Below are positions 52,742 through 61,025 of a stretch of DNA of 64,000 bases, one piece after another. The stretch's first letter is position 1; every line of letters begins with the position of its first letter. The notes under the pieces were generated by a model. It had not been told where the DNA came from and did no database searches. It worked only from the letters and a program-made list of their open reading frames with translations. The stretch is from Prolixibacter bellariivorans ATCC BAA-1284. Its GTDB lineage: Bacteria; Bacteroidota; Bacteroidia; Bacteroidales; Prolixibacteraceae. The stretch lies in contig NZ_JHXO01000005.1 of the NCBI RefSeq assembly GCF_000621705.1, forward strand, positions 186,001 to 250,000, read 5' to 3'. Both the position numbers and the translations under genes were made by a program.

Positions 52742-54841
52742 ATGAAAAAACTAGCTCTTTTTACACTTCCGCTGTTGATGGTTGGCCTGATGGCCTGCAC
52801 CACTGCCACTAAAGCGCCGAAAGTGGAGAAAAAGAATTTTGTGCCTGAGGTTCCCAAATTGACCTCCGACATCATGACACCGGAAGTGCTCTGGTCCTTT
52901 GGACGAATGAGCGAAGCCGAAGTTTCGCCTGACGGAAAATCGGTGGTGTATGCTGTAACCTATTTCAATATTCCGGAAAATAAATCGTACCGCGACTTGT
53001 ATTCGGTTTCCACCGATGGGGGAACTCCGGTACAACTGACCGACACACCGGAAAAAGAGTTTAATCCGCAATGGCGCCCCGACGGCAAGAAGATTGGTTA
53101 CCTTTCTTCCAAATCCGGTAGCGTGCAGTTATGGGAAATGAATCCCGACGGTTCCGGTCAGCACCAGGTTTCTCATATCGATGGTGGCATCATCGGATTC
53201 AAGTATGCGCCTACCCAGGATCGCATTCTCTACGTTCAGAATGTGAAACTCGACAAGAGTGTGCACGATCTGTTCCCGGATCTTCCGAAGGCCAATGCCC
53301 GCCTCGAAACCGACCTGATGTATGTGCACTGGGATCAGTGGCACGATTACACTTACCAGCATGTGTTTGTAACCGATTACAACGAGAACAACGTGGTAGC
53401 CGGAACCGACATCATGAAAGGCGAGCGCTTCGATACGCCAATGAAACCGTTCGGCGGCATCGAGCAGATTAATTTCTCGCCCGACGGAAAAAAGATTGCC
53501 TACACCTGCAAGAAGAAAGTGGGCCGTGCCTATGCGCTTTCCACGAATTCCGATATCTATCTGTATGATATCGCTAATGGCGAAACCATCAACTACACCA
53601 AAGGGATGATGGGCTACGATATTAACCCGGTTTTCTCGCCCGACGGCAAAAAACTGGCGTGGGAGAGTATGGAACACGATGGTTACGAATCGGATAAAAA
53701 CCGCCTCTTCATTGCCGATTTGGCAACCGGTGACAAGATGGATTATTCGAAGAATTTCGATCAGAATGCCAACGGACTGGTTTGGTCAGCCGATAGCAAG
53801 AAGATTTATTTTATCTCGGATTTTCATGCTACCGACGAAATGTATGCGCTCGATGTAGCTGCTGACAGCATTACCCGTATTACCGATGGCGTTCACAATT
53901 ACCAGAGTGTGATGCCGGCCGGCGACAAGCTTATCGGGCAGCGTGTTTCAATGTCGCATCCGGCCGACCTGTACAGTGTGAATCCGGCAGATGGCAAAGA
54001 GACACAGATTACCGCTATCAATAAGAAATATCTCGACCAGCTCACGTTTGGGAAAGTGGAAAAACGTTGGGTGAAAACCGTCGATAACAAAAAGGAACTG
54101 GTGTGGGTGATTTATCCTCCGCATTTCGATCCGAATAAGAAATATCCAACATTGCTGTATTGCGAAGGTGGACCGCAGAGTACGGTTAGTCAGTTTTGGT
54201 CGTACCGCTGGAATTTCCAGATGATGGCGGCTAACGACTACATCATCGTGGCTCCGAACCGCCGTGGACTACCCGGTTTCGGGACCAAGTGGAACGAAGA
54301 AATCTCCGGCGATTACGGCGGTTTGGCGATGGACGATTACATGTCGGCCATCAAAGACGTAGCCAAAGAGCCTTATGTTGATAACAACCGACTGGGAGCA
54401 GTGGGCGCGAGCTTTGGTGGTTATTCGGTTTACTACCTGGCCGGACACAATAACGGCTACTTCAAAGCCTTTATTGCACACGACGGTATCTTCAACTTCG
54501 AAGCGATGTACACCACCACCGAAGAGATGTGGTTTGTGAACTGGGATTTGGGCGGTTCGTACTGGGACTTCAAAAACCCGGTAGCGATGAAGTCATATGC
54601 CAAGTTCTCTCCGCATAAGTACGTTCAGAATTGGGATGCCCCGATTTTGGTCATTCATGGCGGACATGACTACCGGATTCCTTATACACAAGGCGAAGCT
54701 GCCTTTAATGCCGCACGTTTGCGCGGAATTCCGGCTGAGTTCCTTTATTTCCCGGAAGAAAGTCATTGGGTGCTGCAGGCACAGGATGGTATTCTGTGGC
54801 AACGGGTCTTCTTCAACTGGCTTGATAAATACCTGAAATAA
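52742..54841 (+). CDS. S9 family peptidase (prolyl oligopeptidase type)
   Basis: This 699-residue protein has a signal peptide with lipobox GLMAC, so it is probably a periplasmic or surface lipoprotein. An N-terminal seven-bladed propeller shows repeated SPDGK motifs (SEAEVSPDGKSVVYAVTY, INFSPDGKKIAYTC, NPVFSPDGKKLAWES). The C-terminal alpha/beta hydrolase has Ser557 in GASFGGYS, Asp643 in HGGHDYRIPY and His675 in PEESHWV. It resembles acylaminoacyl/dipeptidyl peptidases that trim oligopeptides. It is a single gene with its own promoter and terminator. Confidence 0.95.
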   Translation: MKKLALFTLPLLMVGLMACTTATKAPKVEKKNFVPEVPKLTSDIMTPEVLWSFGRMSEAEVSPDGKSVVYAVTYFNIPENKSYRDLYSVSTDGGTPVQLTDTPEKEFNPQWRPDGKKIGYLSSKSGSVQLWEMNPDGSGQHQVSHIDGGIIGFKYAPTQDRILYVQNVKLDKSVHDLFPDLPKANARLETDLMYVHWDQWHDYTYQHVFVTDYNENNVVAGTDIMKGERFDTPMKPFGGIEQINFSPDGKKIAYTCKKKVGRAYALSTNSDIYLYDIANGETINYTKGMMGYDINPVFSPDGKKLAWESMEHDGYESDKNRLFIADLATGDKMDYSKNFDQNANGLVWSADSKKIYFISDFHATDEMYALDVAADSITRITDGVHNYQSVMPAGDKLIGQRVSMSHPADLYSVNPADGKETQITAINKKYLDQLTFGKVEKRWVKTVDNKKELVWVIYPPHFDPNKKYPTLLYCEGGPQSTVSQFWSYRWNFQMMAANDYIIVAPNRRGLPGFGTKWNEEISGDYGGLAMDDYMSAIKDVAKEPYVDNNRLGAVGASFGGYSVYYLAGHNNGYFKAFIAHDGIFNFEAMYTTTEEMWFVNWDLGGSYWDFKNPVAMKSYAKFSPHKYVQNWDAPILVIHGGHDYRIPYTQGEAAFNAARLRGIPAEFLYFPEESHWVLQAQDGILWQRVFFNWLDKYLK

Positions 54842-54863
54842 GGATTTTTCCTGATAAGATATA

Positions 54864-54894
54864 AAAGGCTGCCTCGGTTGAGGTGGCCTTTTTT
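54864..54894 (+). terminator. Rho-independent terminator after the S9 peptidase gene
   Basis: AAAGGCTGCCTC pairs with GAGGTGGCCTTT (12 bp, two G-T pairs) around GGTT, followed by six or seven T. Confidence 0.9.
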
Positions 54895-54959
54895 GTGTAA
54901 TAACGTTTTTCCAGGAAATGCGTACAATGTTGTCGCTGTTTAGGAACCATTTTCCCCGC

Positions 54960-55232
54960 GGAGGAAAACATCGAAAGAATGGAGGAAGACACTGAAAGAG
55001 GTGGGAAAAAGGTCGAAAGAGAGGAGAAAATGAGTGCTAAACTGGCGAAAAACATTGAAAGAGACGCGGGAATATCTGAAAGAGTGGTGATAGTGTTAAC
55101 CAGAAGAGAGAAAAACTCTCCCAATGTAGAGAAAGACTCTACCAGCGATGAGGAAATATTGGCCAAAGGAGAGAAAAGAATTACAAAAGCGGAGGAAATC
55201 TTCACCTATTGGGAAAACGGGAGCAAACGAAA
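54960..55232. repeat. 21-nt-phased purine-rich degenerate tandem repeat, 13 units
   Basis: From 54960 thirteen consecutive 21-nt units fit without a gap. Most begin GGAG, AGAG or GGCG followed by AAAA or GAAA; the first half of the array ends in GAAAGAGn (54960, 54981, 55002, 55044, 55065). Later units drift (CTCTCCCAATGT, CTCTACCAGCGA). All units point the same way. Because 21 is a multiple of three, a frame stays open and yields heptad-like peptides (plus strand ERGGKKV-type; minus strand SLSxFF-type), which I take as a by-product. The array lies between the terminators of two convergent transcription units, and the rnf terminator arms continue close to the same register. Confidence 0.72.
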
Positions 55233-55264
55233 AAAAGCTGCCCCGACAGTATCGAGGCAGCTTT
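55230..55264 (-). terminator. Rho-independent terminator of the rnf operon
   Basis: On the minus strand AAAGCTGCCTCGA pairs with TCGGGGCAGCTTT (13 bp, one G-T pair) around a 5-nt loop, followed by a T-run. Confidence 0.92.
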
Positions 55265-55293
55265 TGTATATCGAATTTGTATGAATTTTCGGC

Positions 55294-55866
55294 TTAAACG
55301 ATTCCGGAGAATCCCATGAAGGCCATGGCCAGAATACCGGCTGTAATCAAGGCGATAGGCGTTCCTTTTAAACCTTTCGGTACATTCATCAGGTCGAGGT
55401 GCTCGCGCAATCCGGCGAAAATCACCAGCGCCAGTCCAAAACCGATAGCGGTAGAGATGGCATATACTACACCTTCCATCAGGTTAAAGTCTTTCTGAAT
55501 GGTCAGAATGGCTACACCCAAAATGGCGCAGTTGGTAGTAATCAGCGGAAGGAAAACGCCCAATGCCTGATAAAGCGCGGGACTTACCTTTTTCAGGATG
55601 ATTTCGACCAGCTGAACCAGTGCAGCAATCACCAGAATAAATGATATGGTTTGCAGGTACTCTACGTGTAGCGGATTCAGAATATTGTGCTGAATCAGGT
55701 AGGTAACGATGGTGGCCAGTGTCATTACAAAGGCAACGGCTCCGGCCATCCCTACGGCAGTTGAGGTCTTTTTTGAAACACCAAGGAACGGACAGATTCC
55801 GAGGAATTGCGCCAGTACGATGTTGTTGACAAAAATGGCCGATATGATAATGATAATGTATTGCAT
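55294..55866 (-). CDS. rnfA: Rnf complex subunit RnfA
   Basis: This 190-residue protein has six membrane helices. NNIVLAQFLGICPFLGVSKK near residue 14 and TNCAILGVAILTIQKDFNL are RnfA/NqrE signatures; conserved Cys residues in CPFLG and TNCA ligate the iron at the RnfA-RnfE interface. The Rnf complex couples ferredoxin oxidation and NAD+ reduction to ion pumping. It is the last gene of the operon B-C-D-G-E-A, 6 bp after rnfE. Confidence 0.95.
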   Translation of the reverse strand: MQYIIIIISAIFVNNIVLAQFLGICPFLGVSKKTSTAVGMAGAVAFVMTLATIVTYLIQHNILNPLHVEYLQTISFILVIAALVQLVEIILKKVSPALYQALGVFLPLITTNCAILGVAILTIQKDFNLMEGVVYAISTAIGFGLALVIFAGLREHLDLMNVPKGLKGTPIALITAGILAMAFMGFSGIV

Positions 55867-55872
55867 AACTTA

Positions 55873-56457
55873 TCAGGCTTTTTTGAGTTTATTGATGATG
55901 GCAATCAGGTAGCCCAGCGCGATGAAGGCTCCGGGAGCGAGTACGAAAATCAGGCTGCCGTAGTGTTCCGGATAGATGGTTAATCCGAAAACCTTACCGC
56001 TTCCGAGGAATTCGCGAACGGCACCCAGCAAAGTCAGCGCGAAGGTGAAACCCAGTCCCATGCCCAATCCATCGACGATGGACGACCATACGGTGTTTTT
56101 GGAAGCAAACGCTTCGGCACGTCCCAGTACGATACAGTTGACCACGATAAGCGGGATAAACAATCCCAGGCTTTCGTAAAGCGAAGGCAGGTAAGCCTGC
56201 ATGGTTAGCTGGACAATGGTCACGAAGGTGGCGATGATAACGATGAAGCTCGGGATACGGACCTTATCGGGAATACCACTTTTCACCAGCGATACCACAA
56301 AGTTGGCCATCACCAGCACAAAGGTTGTGGCTAATCCCATGCCCATCCCGTTGATGGCAGATGAGGTGACTCCCAGTGTGGGACACATTCCCAGCAGGAG
56401 TACAAATACCGGATTCTCTTTCAGGAATCCTTTGGTGAAGTTTTTCATCTGGCTCAT
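55873..56457 (-). CDS. rnfE: Rnf complex subunit RnfE
   Basis: This 194-residue protein has six helices and is a homologue of RnfA in inverted topology. Motifs are [20 protein letters not shown] and [17 protein letters not shown]. The Cys in MCPTLG and NCIVLG pair with those in RnfA. Its start overlaps the rnfG stop by 4 bp. Confidence 0.95.
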   Translation of the reverse strand: MSQMKNFTKGFLKENPVFVLLLGMCPTLGVTSSAINGMGMGLATTFVLVMANFVVSLVKSGIPDKVRIPSFIVIIATFVTIVQLTMQAYLPSLYESLGLFIPLIVVNCIVLGRAEAFASKNTVWSSIVDGLGMGLGFTFALTLLGAVREFLGSGKVFGLTIYPEHYGSLIFVLAPGAFIALGYLIAIINKLKKA

Positions 56458-57098
56458 GAGTTACCTCCTTTCGTTTGATCGTCTTTTTTCGTGGTTGAAC
56501 CAATCGTTGCATCCGATTCGTTTTTCCAGGTGTTGTAAGCTCTGCGTACAGCATCCAGAAAAGCGCGTGATGAAATGGTGGCCGCCGTAATGGCATCGAT
56601 ATCTCCACCGTCTTTCGATACGTGGAAATTAACCTTACCGGGATTCTTCCCGATGATATCTTGTTTCGGTTTGTCCTTGTTCCGGAACCATTGGCCCATT
56701 TTGGAACCCAAACCCGGTGTCTCCTGGTGTTGCAGTACTTCGTATCCGGAAATAGTGCCGTCGGGTTTGAAGCCTACCATGACGGTGAAGTGACCAGAGA
56801 AACCTTTGTTGGTATACGTTTTAACGGCCGTTCCAACTTCGTTACCCCGTGCATCGTACGCCGGGAATAATTCAAGGCTGTCGGGCCCGTCCTTTGGGAG
56901 TATTTTCAAACTTTTGCCCAGCTTGTCGAAGTTGGGAAGCACCGAGGCAATGGCTTTTTCCTGTGCCTTGGCATTCGCATTCTTAATGGCATCGCGGGTG
57001 AATTCGTTCACCAGACCCAGTGATGCTGATGCGATGAAGGTAACGGCAAACAGCGTTACCAGCATATTAATGAAGTTCGATTCTCTTTTAGCCATCAT
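56454..57098 (-). CDS. rnfG: Rnf complex subunit RnfG
   Basis: This 214-residue protein has one N-terminal helix ([20 protein letters not shown]) and a periplasmic FMN-binding domain. [18 protein letters not shown] and [19 protein letters not shown] carry the expected region for covalent FMN, with the threonine of TAATISS as the likely attachment residue, as in RnfG/NqrC. The C-terminal tail is charged and Lys-rich. It overlaps rnfD and rnfE by 4 bp on both sides. Confidence 0.94.
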   Translation of the reverse strand: MMAKRESNFINMLVTLFAVTFIASASLGLVNEFTRDAIKNANAKAQEKAIASVLPNFDKLGKSLKILPKDGPDSLELFPAYDARGNEVGTAVKTYTNKGFSGHFTVMVGFKPDGTISGYEVLQHQETPGLGSKMGQWFRNKDKPKQDIIGKNPGKVNFHVSKDGGDIDAITAATISSRAFLDAVRRAYNTWKNESDATIGSTTKKDDQTKGGNS

Positions 57099-58075
57099 GC
57101 AACCCTCCCGAATCTAGTAGGTTTGACATAGGCGTTAATCAACGGAGTGAAGGCGTTCATGATGAGTATCGCGAAGGAAATACCTTCCGGATACGCCCCA
57201 AAATTTCGGATGAGTACGGTGATAATTCCGATACCGACTCCGAAAATCAATTGTCCAACACGCGTCATCGGTGAGCTGACCATATCAGTTGCCATGAAAA
57301 TGGCTCCGAGCATGGCACCACCGGTAAACAGGTGGAACATCGGGTCCATGAAACGTTCCGGATTAGCCAACCATAAAATACCTTCGAAAATAAAGATGGT
57401 TCCCAAAACGGCAACAGGCGTATGCCAGCTGATGATTTTCTTCCACAGCATGTAAAGGCCACCTAAAAGAAGTGCTACCGCTGAAATTTCACCCAGCGAA
57501 CCACTCATGTTCCCCCAGAACAGGTCGAAATGATTGGGAAGTTGAGATGTAATCTCGCTGATGGTTTTTCCGCTTTTCAGGCCCTCTTTCAAAAGTCCGA
57601 GCGGAGTCGCTCCCGAAAATCCGTCGGCAACCAGCTTGTTCGGAGCCCACGTGGTCATCTGAACCGGGAAGGAGATGAGCAGGAAAACACGTCCTACCAA
57701 TGCGGGGTTGAACGGGTTTTGGCCCAGGCCGCCAAACGACATCTTTCCAACGCCAATAGCTACCAATGCTCCCAGAACAATGAGCCACACCGGCAATCCC
57801 ACCGGTACGTTGAAGGCCAGCAGAATTCCCGTAACGATAGCAGAACCATCGTCAACCGTGGGCTTGACCTTCATGAGATACTTTTGAATTACATATTCGA
57901 AGAATACACTCGCCGCTACGGCAATGAGTGTCACCTTTACGCTTTCCCAGCCGAAAAACATGGCCGACATGGCAAAGGCCGGTAACATGGCCAGTACCAC
58001 TCCGTACATGATTTTCCGTATAGACTCGTCACCCTTTACGTGCGGGGAAGGTGATACGGTTAGCAGTTTATTCAT
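57095..58075 (-). CDS. rnfD: Rnf complex subunit RnfD
   Basis: This 326-residue integral membrane subunit has about nine helices. GFSGATPLGLL carries the threonine for covalent FMN (the SGAT motif), and GKMSFGGLGQNPFNPALVGRVF plus SSPMTRVGQLIFGVGIGI are family signatures. The N-terminus (LTVSPSPHVKGDESIRKIMY) matches RnfD/NqrB. It forms part of the ion-translocating core. Confidence 0.96.
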   Translation of the reverse strand: MNKLLTVSPSPHVKGDESIRKIMYGVVLAMLPAFAMSAMFFGWESVKVTLIAVAASVFFEYVIQKYLMKVKPTVDDGSAIVTGILLAFNVPVGLPVWLIVLGALVAIGVGKMSFGGLGQNPFNPALVGRVFLLISFPVQMTTWAPNKLVADGFSGATPLGLLKEGLKSGKTISEITSQLPNHFDLFWGNMSGSLGEISAVALLLGGLYMLWKKIISWHTPVAVLGTIFIFEGILWLANPERFMDPMFHLFTGGAMLGAIFMATDMVSSPMTRVGQLIFGVGIGIITVLIRNFGAYPEGISFAILIMNAFTPLINAYVKPTRFGRVA

Positions 58076-58114
58076 CGGTATTTTTGCTGTTTGATTTGTC
58101 TGATTAATATTCGT

Positions 58115-59452
58115 TTAGTTTTGCGATTTCCTTGCCCGGATGAGTTTGCCCACTGTTCCTTTTCCCAACCGGATATAATCCAGTAAAGGACGATTTGACG
58201 GACAAGTGAACGAACAGGAACCACACTCGATGCAATCCATCACATGGCGGTCCTCACTGCGTTCCCACAGTTTCTTTTCCGACATGGTCATCAACAGAAA
58301 TGGCTCGAGTCCCATCGGGCAAACGCTCACACATTTGCCGCACCGGATACACGGTTCCATCTCATTCCGTTTCGATTCTTTATCACGAATGAGCAAAATT
58401 CCGGATGTACCTTTGGTAACCGGAACCTCCAGCGTGGTAACGGCGCGTCCCATCATGGGGCCACCGCTAATCACTTTACCGGTATCTTCGGGCATGCCAC
58501 CAGCGGCCTCTACCAGTTCGGTAACCGGTGTTCCGACACGCACCATCAGGTTCGACGGTTCTTTGACCGATTTTCCGGTTACGGTAACCACTCGCTCAAC
58601 AAGGGGTTTATTTTTCATCACCGCTTCGTAAACGGCGAAGGCTGTACCTACGTTATTGACCACCGCACCAACGGCAATAGGCAATGCTCCCGAGGGAACT
58701 TCTTTGCCGGTAACGGCTTTGATGAGTTGTTTTTCTCCACCCTGCGGATATTTTACTTTCAGCGGTTGAACACTGATCTCCGGTTCGTTGGCAGTGAGAT
58801 CCTTCATGCGGGTAATTGCATCGGGTTTGTTGTTTTCGATGCCAATCACCGCTTTATTCACGCCCAGCGATTTCATCAGCAACTTGGTGCCGACGATAAT
58901 TTCGGCGCCTTTTTCCAGCATCAGACGATGGTCGGAGGTGAGGTAAGGTTCACATTCCACACCGTTGATGAGCAGTACCTCGGCGGTCATTCCCGGAGGC
59001 GGACTCAGTTTCACGTGCGTGGGGAAAGTCGCTCCACCTAAACCAACGATTCCGGCTGCCAAAATTTTGGCATTGATTTCCTTAGCGTCCAGATGAGTTT
59101 CTTTAATCAGGTTATTGGATGTATCGATACCTTGTTCCCATTCATCACCTGCTACATCGATGATGACTGCTTTTTTCTTGTATCCCGAAGAATCCATCAC
59201 ATCATCAATCTTCTTCACTTTTCCGGAAACGGATGAATGGATATTGGTGGATACAAATCCCGAACTTTGCGCGATTATCGTACCGACTTTCACTTCGTCG
59301 CCGCGTTTAACCACTACGGTGGCGGGAGCACCGATATGTTGAGCAACGGGAATACTGACGGTTTTCGGGAGGGGAAGCTTTTCGATGGCTTTACCGGCTG
59401 ACAATTTATTTTCGACCGGGTGAACACCTCCCATTTTGAATGTCTTTAACAC
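58115..59452 (-). CDS. rnfC: Rnf complex subunit RnfC
   Basis: This 445-residue peripheral subunit begins with a barrel-sandwich domain (GAPATVVVKRGDEVKVGTII). The FMN/NADH region has GLGGATFPTHVKLSPP and LLINGVECEPYLTSDHRLM. Near the C-terminus two [4Fe-4S] motifs appear: CIRCGKCVSVCPMG and CIECGSCSFTCPSN. It is the entry site for NADH electrons. A 39-bp gap separates it from rnfD. Confidence 0.96.
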   Translation of the reverse strand: MLKTFKMGGVHPVENKLSAGKAIEKLPLPKTVSIPVAQHIGAPATVVVKRGDEVKVGTIIAQSSGFVSTNIHSSVSGKVKKIDDVMDSSGYKKKAVIIDVAGDEWEQGIDTSNNLIKETHLDAKEINAKILAAGIVGLGGATFPTHVKLSPPPGMTAEVLLINGVECEPYLTSDHRLMLEKGAEIIVGTKLLMKSLGVNKAVIGIENNKPDAITRMKDLTANEPEISVQPLKVKYPQGGEKQLIKAVTGKEVPSGALPIAVGAVVNNVGTAFAVYEAVMKNKPLVERVVTVTGKSVKEPSNLMVRVGTPVTELVEAAGGMPEDTGKVISGGPMMGRAVTTLEVPVTKGTSGILLIRDKESKRNEMEPCIRCGKCVSVCPMGLEPFLLMTMSEKKLWERSEDRHVMDCIECGSCSFTCPSNRPLLDYIRLGKGTVGKLIRARKSQN

Positions 59453-59492
59453 GTTGACCTCCAGTTTATCGTTAATTATTCGTTTAGTTTTA

Positions 59493-60380
59493 TCAGGCTT
59501 TATCTGTTGTATCGGGTCCGGCTGATGTCGGCTCGGCTACCTTTTCGGTTTTGATTTTCCTTGGCGGGAAATTCTCTTCGATGATAGCTCCCGTCGGACA
59601 AACGGCTACACACTTGCGGCAAAGTTTACACTTATCCGAATCGATGAAGGCCAGGTTGTTTTCCATGGTAATGGCATCGAACGGACACTCTTTGACACAT
59701 TTGCTACAACCGATACAGGCTACTTCGCATGATTTCTTTGCTGCAGCTCCTTTATCCTCATTACGGCAAGCCACATAAATCTTACGGTCTTTCGGCATTT
59801 TCTTGCGAAGCTCGAACAAGTCTTTCGGACAAGCATCGACGCAGGCACCACAAGCCACACATTTTTCATCATCTACTTCCGGAAGACCGGTTTCAGGATT
59901 CATGTGCAGGGCATCGAAATCGCAGACATCAACGCAATCACCATAACCGAGGCAACCAAAGGCACAACCAGTTTCGCCGCTGTAAAGCGCGGAAGCGGCT
60001 GTACAGGACTTAGCTCCGTCGAACGCGTTAGTTTTTGGACGAAGGTCGCAAGTTCCGTTACAACGAAGAACAGCAACTTTGGGTGCTTTCTGCACTGCTT
60101 CCAATCCGAGAATACCGGCGATGTCATTCATGCAGTCATTGCCGCCAACCGGACAGAAAAGGTTGCTCAGTTCGTTTTCTGCCACACAGGCTTCGGCGAA
60201 AGCACGACAACCGGCATATCCACAACCACCACAATTGGCGCTGGGAAGCGCTTCCTCGATCTGGTCGATACGCGGATCTTCGTGAACCATAAATTTTTGT
60301 GATACGTAGTACAGGATGATCGCAGCGACGATCCCGATGGCGCTGAGAACAACAACAGTATAGATCAGTGTAATGCTCAT
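59493..60380 (-). CDS. rnfB: Rnf complex subunit RnfB (polyferredoxin)
   Basis: This 295-residue protein has one N-terminal helix ([20 protein letters not shown]), then the [19 protein letters not shown] cluster domain with a fourth Cys further on. Several ferredoxin motifs follow: [43 protein letters not shown] and [14 protein letters not shown]. This gives about five [4Fe-4S] sites by reading. It takes electrons from reduced ferredoxin. The C-terminus is a short Pro/Thr tail. It is the first rnf subunit gene, 12 bp after the RseC-like gene. Confidence 0.96.
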   Translation of the reverse strand: MSITLIYTVVVLSAIGIVAAIILYYVSQKFMVHEDPRIDQIEEALPSANCGGCGYAGCRAFAEACVAENELSNLFCPVGGNDCMNDIAGILGLEAVQKAPKVAVLRCNGTCDLRPKTNAFDGAKSCTAASALYSGETGCAFGCLGYGDCVDVCDFDALHMNPETGLPEVDDEKCVACGACVDACPKDLFELRKKMPKDRKIYVACRNEDKGAAAKKSCEVACIGCSKCVKECPFDAITMENNLAFIDSDKCKLCRKCVAVCPTGAIIEENFPPRKIKTEKVAEPTSAGPDTTDKA

Positions 60381-60392
60381 TTTATCTGAGGT

Positions 60393-60815
60393 TTAGTTCA
60401 GTTTTCGAATACTAAAATTCAGTGTTTGTTTGATTTTTTCTTTCAGGAGATATAGAATACCGTAATAAGGCACCAAAATACCCAATGCAGCCAGCGCCGC
60501 CAGCGATTCGTCGCCAGTAGTCTGAAGCAAAATAATGAGTGTGAATAAAAGTATGATAAGGGGCAGGATGTATGCAACAAAAAGTGCCCGGAATCCCTGT
60601 GATTCACTGGCAATTACTTCGACAAATTCTCCCCTGGAATAGGTACCATTCCAATTTTCAATCTCCACTTCCTTCTCCTTCATATCGGACATGTTGCACG
60701 AGCCACCGACCTGACATGATACGCAGGCTGACTGGGAAACGATTCCAACCACAATCCGATGGTCATCCACAAACTTTACAACTCCCCGATGGAAGATATT
60801 TCCCTTGTTTTCCAT
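60393..60815 (-). CDS. RseC/MucC family protein, Rnf-associated
   Basis: This 140-residue protein begins with a small soluble domain holding a Cys cluster (SACVSCQVGGSCNMSDM), then two membrane helices (ALFVAYILPLIILLFTLIILL and a Leu/Ala-rich second). It belongs to the RseC family that accompanies rnf genes and, in enterics, the SoxR-reducing system. The Cys cluster may bind an iron-sulfur cluster. It is the first gene of the Rnf operon. Confidence 0.92.
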   Translation of the reverse strand: MENKGNIFHRGVVKFVDDHRIVVGIVSQSACVSCQVGGSCNMSDMKEKEVEIENWNGTYSRGEFVEVIASESQGFRALFVAYILPLIILLFTLIILLQTTGDESLAALAALGILVPYYGILYLLKEKIKQTLNFSIRKLN

Positions 60816-60843
60816 TTTTCCTAAACGGTAGAAAATTTTCCCG

Positions 60844-60851
60844 CAAATGTA
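60844..60851 (-). promoter_or_regulatory. Bacteroidota -7 box (TACATTTG) for the rnf operon
   Basis: TACATTTG on the minus strand matches TAnnTTTG, 28 bp before the start of the RseC-like gene. No clear TTG at -33. The rest of the 210-bp gap to 61026 shows nothing else. Confidence 0.5.
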
Positions 60852-61025
60852 ACGAGCTTTTTTATCTATCAGATTATTGAGGATATATCTTTAAACACCT
60901 ATTGGTAATTTAGCATTGTTTTAAATAAAATATATACAATTCGATATATAGATAATTCGAAATGACAGGCATGATAATATTATTGATAATCAGGAGAGAG
61001 CGTATTTTTCAAAAAAACAAGAAAG

